A DNA stretch of 64,000 nt from PNON01 sp963757065 (GTDB lineage: Bacteria > Chloroflexota > Anaerolineae > Anaerolineales > Anaerolineaceae). Under the pieces are notes generated by a model, which did not search any database, was not told the DNA's origin, and was given only the letters and a program-made list of their open reading frames with translations. The stretch spans positions 186,001-250,000 of the forward strand of contig CAVWQC010000005.1 of the NCBI GenBank assembly GCA_963757065.1, read 5' to 3'. Shown here piece by piece: positions 55,494 through 64,000 of the stretch. Position numbers and translations under genes: made by a program. Each line of letters begins with the position of its first letter. The first letter of the stretch is position 1.

Positions 55494-56363
55494 TTAGCTC
55501 AAATGGGTGATCATATGGATCAACTTGTTTACCAAGCCAACGGGTTTTCCATCCGGTACTTTCAAGGTTACAACGGTAATATTGTCATGCCCGCCCCGGT
55601 CACATGCCAGAAGGATCATCTCATTTATGGCTTTATCCAGGGAGTCAGTGTGTTTGTTGAGGATATGCACGATCTCTTTATCTTTCAGGTAATCTGTCAA
55701 CCCGTCAGTACAAAGCAGGATAATATCATCCGGATGCAGGTTGATGCCCTGGTTCGCCAGGGCACGCTTATCATCTTCTCCTTGCCGCAACTGCAAACGC
55801 TGGTCTGCCTCAGGTACAACCGGGGCACCCAGGTAGCGACGGATCACATGCGCATTTGGATGACCGACAGCCTGATCATGCGTGATCGTCCCCTTTTCGA
55901 GAGCTTCCTGGATCCAGGTATGATCGATGGTCAGTTGTTTGATCATGTGCTTACGAATGAGGTAAATACGGGTATCACCAATGGAAGTGGTAAATAGTTG
56001 AGTACCAACCACTAAAACCATGGCACAGGTGGCACCCATTCCACGAAAATCTTCTGATGTTTGTGCTTTGGCATAAATGGCTTCGTTTGCCAGTTGAGCA
56101 GCAAGCAGCATTGTTTTTAATGGCCTGTCTCCAAAGCTATTGCCTACCGTTTTTGTTATGATACTTACAGCCAGTTCAGCAGCAATTTCACCTGATCGGT
56201 GCCCACCGATACCATCACAGACCACTGCAAATGTAACCGGAGTTGTATTTGAAGAACTCATCTGGTAGGAGGTTACAGAAAACCGGTCTTCATTGATCTT
56301 ACCGGTCATACCAGGATGAGTTCCGGTGGCATGCAGCAAGTGTTTGGGTTCGTGAGTTTGCAT
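55494..56363 (-). CDS. PP2C-type serine/threonine protein phosphatase
   Basis: A 289-residue phosphatase of the Stp1/PrpC type that reverses Ser/Thr phosphorylation with bound Mn or Mg ions. Metal-binding motifs are NEDRF, VCDGIGGH, SIGDTR, LLCTDGLTDYL and DRGGHDNITVV, all intact. No membrane segment is present. It begins 29 bp after an FHA-domain protein and is the last gene of a unit with guaA. No Ser/Thr kinase gene is in the window. FHA domains bind phosphothreonine, which fits a shared phospho-signalling role. Confidence 0.95.
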   Translation of the reverse strand: MQTHEPKHLLHATGTHPGMTGKINEDRFSVTSYQMSSSNTTPVTFAVVCDGIGGHRSGEIAAELAVSIITKTVGNSFGDRPLKTMLLAAQLANEAIYAKAQTSEDFRGMGATCAMVLVVGTQLFTTSIGDTRIYLIRKHMIKQLTIDHTWIQEALEKGTITHDQAVGHPNAHVIRRYLGAPVVPEADQRLQLRQGEDDKRALANQGINLHPDDIILLCTDGLTDYLKDKEIVHILNKHTDSLDKAINEMILLACDRGGHDNITVVTLKVPDGKPVGLVNKLIHMITHLS

Positions 56364-56391
56364 TACTATAATTATAAAACGTAATCAGGAA

Positions 56392-58230
56392 TTATCGGAA
56401 ATTATGAATAGGGTATTCCTGGAATCGATATGTAACAGCCCCAATTTTTATCAGGTCTCCCTGGGTTAGTAATACACCTTCGTCTGGAACCGGGTTGTCA
56501 TTCACAAATGTAATTACACCTGGTACAGCGCTGGCCGTGTAATAGCTTCCATGGTGATCAGTCCAGATCATCGTGTGACGGGGTGCGACACCTTCAGCAT
56601 TTAATACCACATCTGCAATTTGCCTGTCTGACCCGATGGTAAATTTTCTTTCACCTATGGGTATATCATAACCCGGAGTTGATTCCGTGTCCCTTTTGAC
56701 CTGGATAAGTGAGGCAGTTTTATAATTTGGGAATGGCTGTGACCTTGATGGCTTATGATCCTTTTTCGCCTTGTCCTGACGGATCTTAACCGGTTGGGAT
56801 ACCGGATCTTTTCGGGAGCCAGAAGTTTGAGGTGTGTCTTTTGCTTGGGACCGGTTGCGCCAGTTCAGGAATAATACTGTGCTAAGGACACCCGCAGCAA
56901 AGATCAACCCCAGCAGGATGTAAATTCCACCGCCATTCAAAAAATCTGCCCAACGATTTATTGCGGGTAATACGATCACAATTTCGACTGGAACTTCCAC
57001 ACTGCGGTTGGTGAGCCCTAGTTCGTCGGTGACCTGCACCTGGAGGTTGTGTTTCCCATTTACAGTAAATCCGGTCAGGTCCCAGGTAAACCGATCAAAT
57101 GATGGCTGACTGGAAACAGCGGCGACCTGTCCATCCACCAATAAACTGGATGAAGAAAGCGCTCTTTTATATCCATCCGGATATTCGACCAGGATTTCAA
57201 CTGACAGCTCTGTCGGCACCAGGAAATCCATCTGATCCTTGTCGGTAACCGTTGTGGAACGAATGATCTGGCCTGGCAAGTTTACAAAAATAGGGTTCGG
57301 CGCTTGTACGTTGATGTTAAATAATACAGGCAGGGAGGTAATTGTCTCATCACTCAATCGAACCTGTCCCACCAGATTGTGCTGCCCGGATTGGGTGAGG
57401 CTGGATTTATAGGTGATCTGGTAAATTGATCTCAGAGGTTCAATCAATGAACTGATCGATGGCATTTCTTCAGTACCTGAAAATGCGGTGAACTGTCCAC
57501 CAGTTTGGATGGCAAGCTGGCGAAGTTCTTCAGCCCTGGGATCGGTAAATTGAGTCTTGGATGTGATCATCCAGACGAATATTTTTGTTTTAGCCTGGTT
57601 TGCCCGATCTACAACATCTTTTAATACAGCACCCAATTCGCTTTCGGGTAGGGGGGTGATATATAAGATCGTTTTACCGACGGGAGAATCCGAATTGTAT
57701 CCCAGGGCAATATCCACGGCTTGTCCCAAGAGGTCCGGTGAAGGGACTGAATCCTTTAATACGGGTTCGTAAGAAAGAAATGCGGTCTGCCAGGACGTCA
57801 CGTCCTTCAGATGGATCTGGTGCAAACCAGAGTTCGTGATGAGACTAAGATCATCGATCGTGATCTCACGCTGCTGTTCAGCCCATAGATTCAGGTATTC
57901 CACAAGATATTGGAAGCGGGTGATCCCAAGCGTGTTGCGGTTGGCAAATGTCGGGGCAGCATTGATGGCTACAGTTACCTGCAGTCCTATCCGTTTTTCC
58001 TGTAAATCAACAATTGGTACAGTTTTCGCATCTTCCAGGATGGATATACTATCACTGGTCAGGCCGTTAATGAAGCTGCCGTCAGCTGCATGCAGATCCA
58101 GGCTGGTAGTATTATAAGGAAAATTAGTTGTGTCAGGGGCAGTTACAAAAACGGTTGGTCCTTCCGCGGCAAATACCGCCCCTGGCACACTCAATATGAA
58201 CACCAAGATGGTTATTACAATTTTTTTCAT
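56392..58230 (-). CDS. VWA-like extracellular protein with membrane helix and cytoplasmic FHA domain
   Basis: A 612-residue protein. After a signal peptide (ends near FAAEG) there is a VWA-like region (LQVTVAINAAPTF, KTILYITPLPES, RELA-type helix, then YQITYKS) and an Ig-like section with WDLTGFTVNGKHNLQVQVTDELG. A membrane helix lies around residues 435-455 (GGIYILLGLIFAAGVLSTVLFLN), then a Lys-rich linker. The C-terminal FHA domain shows IPIGERKFTIGSDRQIADVVLN, GVAPRHTMIW and FVNDNPV. The FHA part should sit in the cytoplasm and bind phosphothreonine. The gene abuts the stop of the membrane-protein gene upstream (TAA then ATG). Confidence 0.88.
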   Translation of the reverse strand: MKKIVITILVFILSVPGAVFAAEGPTVFVTAPDTTNFPYNTTSLDLHAADGSFINGLTSDSISILEDAKTVPIVDLQEKRIGLQVTVAINAAPTFANRNTLGITRFQYLVEYLNLWAEQQREITIDDLSLITNSGLHQIHLKDVTSWQTAFLSYEPVLKDSVPSPDLLGQAVDIALGYNSDSPVGKTILYITPLPESELGAVLKDVVDRANQAKTKIFVWMITSKTQFTDPRAEELRQLAIQTGGQFTAFSGTEEMPSISSLIEPLRSIYQITYKSSLTQSGQHNLVGQVRLSDETITSLPVLFNINVQAPNPIFVNLPGQIIRSTTVTDKDQMDFLVPTELSVEILVEYPDGYKRALSSSSLLVDGQVAAVSSQPSFDRFTWDLTGFTVNGKHNLQVQVTDELGLTNRSVEVPVEIVIVLPAINRWADFLNGGGIYILLGLIFAAGVLSTVLFLNWRNRSQAKDTPQTSGSRKDPVSQPVKIRQDKAKKDHKPSRSQPFPNYKTASLIQVKRDTESTPGYDIPIGERKFTIGSDRQIADVVLNAEGVAPRHTMIWTDHHGSYYTASAVPGVITFVNDNPVPDEGVLLTQGDLIKIGAVTYRFQEYPIHNFR

Positions 58231-59211
58231 TTATACCGATGGCGGTACCTCAGGTAATACTTCAACAAATGCCAAAGGTTCTTCCGTCGTTTTTGCAGTC
58301 AAGCGCATGAATGTCAGAGTCCAGGTAGATTGGATGTAGCCTGTTAATATGCCGCTCAACAAATACAAAACAGGTAAATAAATACAACATAGCGACAGAG
58401 AGATGATCCCGGTGGTTTTTAAAGCATCCATAGAGCCGGAGATCAGTGGAATGATGAGAGGCAGCATAGCCAGGAAGATGGGAATTGCTAATATGAAATT
58501 GATGATCCCGCCACCGATACCGAGGATCAGGCTCATCAAGATCAACTGCCAGGGATTCTTTTTGACCACCTGCCAGCCTCTTTTTAATCCGGCGAATATT
58601 CCCGTTCCCTCAACAACTATGGCTATGATGGACTGTTCAAGAAGGATCGAAATTAACCAGAAAACCGGAACCAGGATGCAAATAAATGGTATCAAGCAAA
58701 GCATGCCAACACCTTCGGTGGCCACACCCAGGAGAATCAAAGGCAGCATAAATGCCAGGAGGACGATAACGACGACCAAACCAGCAAGAAAGTTGAACCA
58801 GAAAACTTTCCAAAAGTAATGCATGCTGTCGCGGAGCAATGAACCAAAGGGAATTTTTTCGTCACTTTTGTCTGCCCGTTGAGTTCCGAGAATCAAACCA
58901 GTTTTACCAATGGTCCCAAGCACAGCAAAAAATATTATTAACAGGATGATAACCAGGGCAAATAGGACCCAGCCCCACCACTGAATATTTTCAATGAAAT
59001 GCTGGGCATCTTCGATGAAGCGCATCCACTCCGGAGGCAAATTCCCAAAACCGGATGAATTTGCCCCACCTGAGACGCCAGAATTTCCGCCACTGCCGCC
59101 GCTACCACCCCCGCTGCCTTGCCCAAAACTGGCTAGAATTCCGAATATCCAAAGGACTTTATGCTTCCAAATGATTTTCCAGGCTTTACTTAAAACTTCA
59201 CCGTAATCCAT
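58231..59211 (-). CDS. Multi-pass membrane protein with Gly/Ser-rich loop
   Basis: A 326-residue protein with an N-terminal amphipathic start (MDYGEVLSKAWKIIWKHK), a helix, a Gly/Ser-rich loop (about 32-55) and then about six hydrophobic segments. The pattern RGWQVVKKNPWQLILMSLIL resembles the membrane region of glycerophosphodiesterase-type or DUF975-like proteins, which have no enzyme domain. It starts 15 bp after guaA and ends just before the FHA-protein start. The function is unknown. Confidence 0.82.
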   Translation of the reverse strand: MDYGEVLSKAWKIIWKHKVLWIFGILASFGQGSGGGSGGSGGNSGVSGGANSSGFGNLPPEWMRFIEDAQHFIENIQWWGWVLFALVIILLIIFFAVLGTIGKTGLILGTQRADKSDEKIPFGSLLRDSMHYFWKVFWFNFLAGLVVVIVLLAFMLPLILLGVATEGVGMLCLIPFICILVPVFWLISILLEQSIIAIVVEGTGIFAGLKRGWQVVKKNPWQLILMSLILGIGGGIINFILAIPIFLAMLPLIIPLISGSMDALKTTGIISLSLCCIYLPVLYLLSGILTGYIQSTWTLTFMRLTAKTTEEPLAFVEVLPEVPPSV

Positions 59212-59226
59212 AGTTCCCTCGCTTTA

Positions 59227-60780
59227 TTATTCCCATTCGATGGTTGCAGGCGGTTTACTGGTTACATCATAAACCACCCGATTAATACCCTTTACCTCGT
59301 TTACGATCCGGTTGGATACCCTGGCTAACAGATCATAAGGCAATTTAGTCCAACCGGCAGTCATAAAATCATCCGTTGAGACTGCCCGCAGAACGATCGT
59401 CTCCTGGTAAGTACGCTGGTCTCCCATCACTCCCACCGAACGGACAGGCAGCAAAACAGCAAACGCCTGGGCGGCTGACAGGTCGTCCCCTCCAGACAGA
59501 TTAAGCAGACCAGCAGATTGGAGTTCAGAAGTGAAAATTGAATCTGCATGCCGCAAAGTATCCAGGCGCTCCTCTGTCAATTCACCAAGGCAGCGAACTG
59601 CCAGACCAGGGCCAGGGAATGGCTGCCGCCAGACCAGTTCATGGGGCAGCCCCAGGGCTTCACCCACTTTACGGACTTCATCTTTAAATAGATAGCGTAA
59701 TGGTTCAATCAGTTTGAAATTAATCTCTTTAGGAAGACCGCCCACATTATGGTGGGTTTTAATACGGTCGGCTTTATTTCTATCAGGAGCACTGGATTCA
59801 ACCACATCGGGGTAGATCGTTCCCTGAACAAGGAACGGTGGGGAGCCCAACTTGCGGGCATGTTCTTCAAATTGACGGATGAAAGTCTCGCCAATGATGC
59901 GGCGTTTCTGCTCAGGATCTGTGACCCCGGATAATGCAGATAAGAATAATTTCTGCGAGTTCAGGGTTACAAGATCCATTTGAAGGTTTTTTAGAAAGGC
60001 TTTTTCAACCTGTTCCTGCTCGTTCAATCGCAGCATTCCATGATTGATGAATACCGCAGAAAGCTGGTCACCAATCGCTTTGTGCACCAGCGCAGTAGCA
60101 ACACTAGAATCCACCCCGCCACTCACAGCAGAGAGGACTTTCTGACTGCCAACCTGGTTGCGAATAATCTCAATACTAGTTTGGATGATGGATTCTGGAG
60201 TCCAGTCGGCGTTTGCCTGACAAATATCCAGCACAAACCTGCGAAGAATTTCGAGCCCATTCGGTGTATGCCTTACTTCCGGGTGAAACTGAACACCGTA
60301 GTACCCGCGATTGAAATCTCCCATGGCAGCGATCGGACTATTGGTCGAAGATGCGATCGCTGAGAAACCACGAGGCAACTCTTCAATTCGATCCCCGTGT
60401 GACATCCAAACCTGACGAGATCCTTTTGGAAGGAGAGGATTGCAGGTTTCAACTTGAATGGCGGCGTTACCATATTCACGTTTTGTACTTGATGCGACTT
60501 TGCCGCCCAGGGCGTGAGTTAATGCCTGCATCCCGTAGCAGATTCCCAGTACTGGCAGGCCAGAATCGATCACATATTGCGGGAGTTGAGGGGAGTTGAT
60601 CTCATATACTGATGACGGACCACCAGACAAAATAAACCCGGCGGGCTGAAGCGACAGAACCTTTCCCGGTTCTGCATCCCATGGAAGCAGTTCACTATAA
60701 ACCGATAACTCCCGAACCCTGCGAGCAATCAGTTGCGTATATTGAGATCCGAAATCCAGGACGATGATTGCGTTTGTCAT
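59227..60780 (-). CDS. guaA: GMP synthase (glutamine-hydrolysing)
   Basis: A 517-residue GMP synthase that converts XMP to GMP with glutamine and ATP. The class I amidotransferase domain has the nucleophile C81 in GICYGMQ and H166/E168 in FHPEV. The ATP-pyrophosphatase domain has the P-loop SGGVDSS (220-226) and later FPGPGLAVR, and the C-terminus ends PPATIEWE as in the family. The length is typical. It is followed by membrane-, FHA- and PP2C-protein genes at close spacing, so they probably share a transcript. Confidence 0.97.
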   Translation of the reverse strand: MTNAIIVLDFGSQYTQLIARRVRELSVYSELLPWDAEPGKVLSLQPAGFILSGGPSSVYEINSPQLPQYVIDSGLPVLGICYGMQALTHALGGKVASSTKREYGNAAIQVETCNPLLPKGSRQVWMSHGDRIEELPRGFSAIASSTNSPIAAMGDFNRGYYGVQFHPEVRHTPNGLEILRRFVLDICQANADWTPESIIQTSIEIIRNQVGSQKVLSAVSGGVDSSVATALVHKAIGDQLSAVFINHGMLRLNEQEQVEKAFLKNLQMDLVTLNSQKLFLSALSGVTDPEQKRRIIGETFIRQFEEHARKLGSPPFLVQGTIYPDVVESSAPDRNKADRIKTHHNVGGLPKEINFKLIEPLRYLFKDEVRKVGEALGLPHELVWRQPFPGPGLAVRCLGELTEERLDTLRHADSIFTSELQSAGLLNLSGGDDLSAAQAFAVLLPVRSVGVMGDQRTYQETIVLRAVSTDDFMTAGWTKLPYDLLARVSNRIVNEVKGINRVVYDVTSKPPATIEWE

Positions 60781-60874
60781 GATAGGAATAGTATATCATT
60801 TCCAGCAGAATCGTAATTCAATCCCGGGAAAGTGGGGAAATTTTGTTTGAATAAAACTAACCGCGGTTAGAAAA

Positions 60875-62389
60875 CTATTCTGGTTTGGATGAAGAACCAG
60901 TTTGCTCATCCATTTTTCTGGCGAACCATAAGAGGTGGAAACCCCACCCACGTAGATCAACAAATAGTCCGGTGGAGATTAATTCTGAAGTTGGGCGGAT
61001 GAAAGCATCCCCTTTTATCAGGTCGACAAGACGCCAACTGGTACCATCCAGATCTTTCCATGGAAGGACCACATTACCCTGAGCGGGTTGGTCTGAGTAG
61101 TTGATGATAGCCAACAGGGTCTCATTGGGGCGGTGCCAGCTCCAGCTTAAAAGCTGCTCATGGCTTTGATTGTCTTCCCAACCGGAGTGTGGACATCGCT
61201 TCCACTCACCAAGTTTTTGAAGTGGAGAAGATGCCAGCCTGACTAAAAGACTGTATATATTTTTCCATTCAACGACTTCCGGTTCATCCATCCATCGGCG
61301 GAGAAAAACAGGCAGTTTTACTTTTCGACCTTCAAATTGGCCGAGATGAAAAAGTTTTGCTCCCGGAATAGTTGAAAGAATAATTGCGGCAGCAATCGCT
61401 TTAGGTGTATTAAACATATTGGCAGCCCGCTGTTCGTCATGGTTTTCTATAAACCTTAACATTTGCTGCTGTTTTTCTACTTCAGCTTCGAGATGCCGCT
61501 CTATGGTAGGAGCTTTTGCAAAAACCAGCAGATCATACAGATCTTTATCGTAACAATAATTTATTCCAGCCTGCGCCAGCTCCAGTTGAGTTCCCCAGTA
61601 TGCCTCAGCTATAAAATGGAAATCAGGATGGGTCAAATGAACTGAGGATATTATCTGATCCCAAAAACCTTGTGAAAGTGGTGCAGATGCTTTTTTACCC
61701 CAATTCTGGCTAAAGATAGAATCGAGCATAAGCATGGCCATATCGCAGCGAACCGCATCACACTGGTGGGCGATATCCTCTAGTGTCTTTAATGCTGCAT
61801 TTCGGTAACCGGGATGGAATGCATTCAGTTGGGCAACATCCTGCCAGGCCGGGAAGTTTGGGTCTTTTCCGCAGGCGATCACTTCACCGCGTGACTCGAA
61901 ATATGAACCCGATGAAGTTAAGAGATCCTGAACCGTGCCGTGAATAAAGTATTCAGGGTGTTGAATTACCCAGGGATGGTCGCGGGCAACATGATTGGGA
62001 ACGAAATCCAACATGATTAGAATCCGGCGGGCAAGAAGTGCGCGCCTGGCTGCAGCCAGACCCTTTTTTCCTCCCAGCCGTTCATCCACCACGTAGCGCT
62101 TTATGCTATAAGCGGAGCCCAGATTGTCATCTTCTTCAAAATCCGGCAAGGCATTGAGGAAATCCTGTTGCAGCATTTCATTGGCCGACGAAATCCGTTT
62201 ACTCTCAGGGCTGCGTTCCCAAACCCCCATGAACCAGACAACATCGACTCCCATTTTCTTGATCATTTCCCATTCCTGCGTGGGTACGTTACCGAGAGTG
62301 ATGTCGGATTGATATTTTTTACTTAGCTCATGCAACCAGACCCATGTGTTTATCTCATAGATCACTGGATTATTTGGCCATTTTGCCAT
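60875..62389 (-). CDS. GH13 alpha-amylase family enzyme
   Basis: A 504-residue cytoplasmic protein with a GH13 TIM barrel. Catalytic residues fit: nucleophile D216 (AVRCDMAML), acid/base E262 (IAEAYW) and transition-state D318 (ENHDEQR). The (LDFVPNH) block is present before them. A C-terminal beta domain follows. No signal peptide is present, so the substrate is inside the cell, such as glycogen, maltodextrin or a sugar phosphate. The DERLGGKKG stretch and short barrel loops are not those of the classic amylases, so the exact specificity is open. Confidence 0.9.
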   Translation of the reverse strand: MAKWPNNPVIYEINTWVWLHELSKKYQSDITLGNVPTQEWEMIKKMGVDVVWFMGVWERSPESKRISSANEMLQQDFLNALPDFEEDDNLGSAYSIKRYVVDERLGGKKGLAAARRALLARRILIMLDFVPNHVARDHPWVIQHPEYFIHGTVQDLLTSSGSYFESRGEVIACGKDPNFPAWQDVAQLNAFHPGYRNAALKTLEDIAHQCDAVRCDMAMLMLDSIFSQNWGKKASAPLSQGFWDQIISSVHLTHPDFHFIAEAYWGTQLELAQAGINYCYDKDLYDLLVFAKAPTIERHLEAEVEKQQQMLRFIENHDEQRAANMFNTPKAIAAAIILSTIPGAKLFHLGQFEGRKVKLPVFLRRWMDEPEVVEWKNIYSLLVRLASSPLQKLGEWKRCPHSGWEDNQSHEQLLSWSWHRPNETLLAIINYSDQPAQGNVVLPWKDLDGTSWRLVDLIKGDAFIRPTSELISTGLFVDLRGWGFHLLWFARKMDEQTGSSSKPE

Positions 62390-62554
62390 ATTTCCTCCTG
62401 GAACACCTGTTTCAATTTATAACCCTTCCCATATTCTAATACTATACCCACATCGGGGATATCAGGAAAGATTATTTCGGCTCAATTTATAGTACTCATT
62501 ATACTTCCGTGTAACTTTTCGAGAAATTCAACGTATTATTATATGGAGGAAAAA

Positions 62555-62938
62555 ATGAAATCATTCTGGACCAGATTAATCGTAAATGTAGCTGCAATCG
62601 CAGTAACTGCCTGGCTGTTGCCGGGGATTACCATTGGCGGGAATAAATGGGTCACCGTTTTATTGGTTGCACTCATTTTCGGTATTGTAAATGCTGTTAT
62701 TAAACCGATCTTCTCATTCCTGACCTGTGGTTTGTATGTCGTCACGCTGGGATTATTCACTTTCATCGCAAATGCCCTGATGTTACTGGCTACAAGTTCA
62801 GTAGCTTCCTGGGTCGGATTACAATTCAAGGTGGATGGTTTTTGGACAGCACTGGTTGGTGCATTAATCATCAGCATTGTCAGTTTTGTCCTGTCCTTGT
62901 TCGTGGGAGACCGAAAACGCAGCAGCAAATCAGATTAA
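62555..62938 (+). CDS. Phage holin family 4 (superfamily IV)-like membrane protein
   Basis: A 127-residue membrane protein with four hydrophobic helices and the family pattern TRLIVNVAAIAVTAWLLPGI, FGIVNAVIKPIFSFLTCGLYVVTLGLFTFIANALM. These YvlD/holin-4-type proteins are common chromosomal genes and need not be viral. GGAGG stands 5 bp before ATG 62555, so the ATG at 62543, which overlaps that site, is not the start. The C-terminus is a basic tail. Confidence 0.9.
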   Translation: MKSFWTRLIVNVAAIAVTAWLLPGITIGGNKWVTVLLVALIFGIVNAVIKPIFSFLTCGLYVVTLGLFTFIANALMLLATSSVASWVGLQFKVDGFWTALVGALIISIVSFVLSLFVGDRKRSSKSD

Positions 62939-62974
62939 GGCAAAAAACTTACCTGATGGCAAACATATTCAAAT

Positions 62975-63005
62975 ACCTTCAGAAGGAAGTATTCCTTCTG
63001 AAGGT
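62975..63005. terminator. Long palindrome between convergent genes, probable terminator
   Basis: ACCTTCAGAAGGAA pairs perfectly with TTCCTTCTGAAGGT around GTA. The flanking T-runs are weak, but the position between the holin-like gene and rsgA fits a bidirectional terminator. Confidence 0.6.
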
Positions 63006-63046
63006 CTATTAATTTTTGGAAGTAAATTGCTGCAAGCCCATCTGTT

Positions 63047-63949
63047 TCATTCTCCGTAGCGCAAACGTAAATACAAATCATAACGGGCTGGATTTATACC
63101 GCCTTCTGACACAGCTTTCCTCACTGCGCAGCCGGGTTCCATTCGGTGGGTGCAATCATTGAAATTGCAAAATTGAACAAGCGGGGCAATCTCGGGGAAG
63201 TAGCCATCCAATTCTTCCGGTTCCGTGTCCCATAACGCAAGAGCTTTGATTCCCGGTGTATCTACAACAAAGCCTTCATCAGGCAGACTGAACATTTCAC
63301 GCACCACTGTAGTATGACGACCTTTATTGGTGGAGTCGCTCACTTCGCGGGCAGCCAAACCCAATCCGGGTTGGATCAAGTTGAGCAGGGTTGACTTTCC
63401 CACACCTGAGGGTCCGGTAAAAGCATTCAGTTTTCCCGTCAATCGATGCTTCAGATCTTCAACACTTGCTTCCATAATTTTGGAAGTAAATAATACAGGA
63501 TAACCAATTTTTTTATAGAATCCGAACTTTGCCTCGGCCTCTTCGGGGGTTACCAGGTCCAGCTTGTTGAAGACTATGACCACAGGAAGCTCCTGTTTTT
63601 CGGCGATCACCAGGTAGCGGTCCAACATCCGCAGATGCGGTTCAGGGTTGGTGCAGGCAAAAATAAGCACGATCTGCTCTACGTTGGCTAGAAGAATCTG
63701 CCTGTACACTCCTTTCGGAGTGGGTGCAAGGCGGGCAAGCATGCTGGTGCGAGGATGAATAGCCTCAACCATCCCCACACCTTCTGCGTGAATGGAGATA
63801 TCCACTTTGTCGCCAACAGCGATAACATCGCCATCAAAACGGTTGCGTTTTAACTTACCCCGCAACTGGCAGACGATCCGCCCAACTGATGTATGGACAT
63901 GATAAAAACCAGATTGAGAGCGGATCACTACACCATTTGTTATATCCAT
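63047..63949 (-). CDS. rsgA: Ribosome small-subunit-dependent GTPase A
   Basis: A 300-residue circularly permuted GTPase that helps late maturation of the 30S subunit. The order G4 NKLD (128-131), G1 GPSGVGKST (179-187), then DTPG identifies the permutation. An OB fold precedes it, and a zinc knuckle (FCNFNDCTH and a later Cys) follows. The start is 7 bp after the end of an upstream gene on the same strand that runs off the window. Confidence 0.96.
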   Translation of the reverse strand: MDITNGVVIRSQSGFYHVHTSVGRIVCQLRGKLKRNRFDGDVIAVGDKVDISIHAEGVGMVEAIHPRTSMLARLAPTPKGVYRQILLANVEQIVLIFACTNPEPHLRMLDRYLVIAEKQELPVVIVFNKLDLVTPEEAEAKFGFYKKIGYPVLFTSKIMEASVEDLKHRLTGKLNAFTGPSGVGKSTLLNLIQPGLGLAAREVSDSTNKGRHTTVVREMFSLPDEGFVVDTPGIKALALWDTEPEELDGYFPEIAPLVQFCNFNDCTHRMEPGCAVRKAVSEGGINPARYDLYLRLRYGE

Positions 63950-63956
63950 CGGATTG

Positions 63957-64000
63957 TTATTTCTTTTTCTTCGGTGTCTTCGTTACCTCAATGGTGGGAT
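63957..64000 (-). CDS. C-terminal end of an unknown gene
   Basis: Only the last 13 codons are visible (PTIEVTKTPKKKK, stop TAA). The short spacing to rsgA (7 bp) suggests one operon. The basic tail gives no family. Confidence 0.4.
   Translation of the reverse strand, partial: PTIEVTKTPKKKK

Noticed and set aside
62555..62938. Holin-like gene as a sign of a prophage
   Set aside because: The family is widespread as an ordinary chromosomal membrane protein, and no other phage gene is nearby.
1..64000. CRISPR array, insertion sequence or integrase
   Set aside because: No regularly spaced repeats, transposase or integrase motifs were seen in any frame.

Overview
The window looks like a chromosomal segment of a bacterium of the phylum Chloroflexota, most likely class Anaerolineae. 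This is inferred from content, not from a marker gene: secreted lipoproteins with Pro/Thr-rich linkers, an FMN riboswitch in front of a thiY-like riboflavin ABC importer, sortase-type surface proteins, SIMPL and fasciclin lipoproteins, and typical short intergenic repeats. Base composition is intermediate in most genes; one AT-rich island lies near 29.3-30.6 kb. No rRNA, CRISPR array, phage or insertion sequence was seen. There is one tRNA (Arg, anticodon GCG).

Layout. 0-2.7 kb: a ribose-type ABC importer on the minus strand (ATPase, permease, start of a binding lipoprotein), divergent from a class III aminotransferase. 4.5-6.6 kb: a disrupted SBP_bac_5-like lipoprotein with a coiled-coil insert. 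6.8-9.6 kb: an MshA-like glycosyltransferase facing a PIG-L deacetylase and a histidine phosphatase. 9.8-13.8 kb: two SIMPL proteins, an ArsR/DUF2087 regulator, and a B12-binding radical SAM protein. 14.0-16.8 kb: FMN riboswitch, terminator and a three-gene riboflavin importer. 16.8-20.6 kb: mtnA, an M24 peptidase and a DHA2-type MFS pump. 20.7-28.3 kb: lipid and glycerol metabolism, with a FadR-like regulator, an alkylglycerone-phosphate synthase homologue and glycerol-3-phosphate dehydrogenase, then a fasciclin lipoprotein and an FGGY kinase. 28.4-39.2 kb: accessory region with an orphan AT-rich gene, a beta-helix/glycosidase lipoprotein, a 1444-residue surface protein ending in a sortase domain, gene remnants and repeats. 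39.2-44.8 kb: two large signalling proteins. 44.9-49.9 kb: a lipoprotein, a second sortase-ended surface protein, repeats and a GyrI-like protein. 50.1-53.6 kb: a NarL-type two-component pair, a small DUF2007-like protein and an acyltransferase. 53.7-64 kb: housekeeping and signalling genes (surE, tRNA-Arg, PP2C phosphatase, VWA/FHA protein, guaA, GH13 enzyme, holin-like protein, rsgA).

Two themes stand out. First, two otherwise unrelated surface proteins (34070-38404 and 45830-48007) share one C-terminal cassette: an Ig-like domain, an LPxTGFAP motif, then a complete sortase domain in the same chain. Second, about ten genes are broken by single-base frameshifts. Nearly every one is repaired by removing exactly one base, which points to systematic one-base insertions in the sequence rather than to gene decay. 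Such genes are listed as single CDSs with the break noted.
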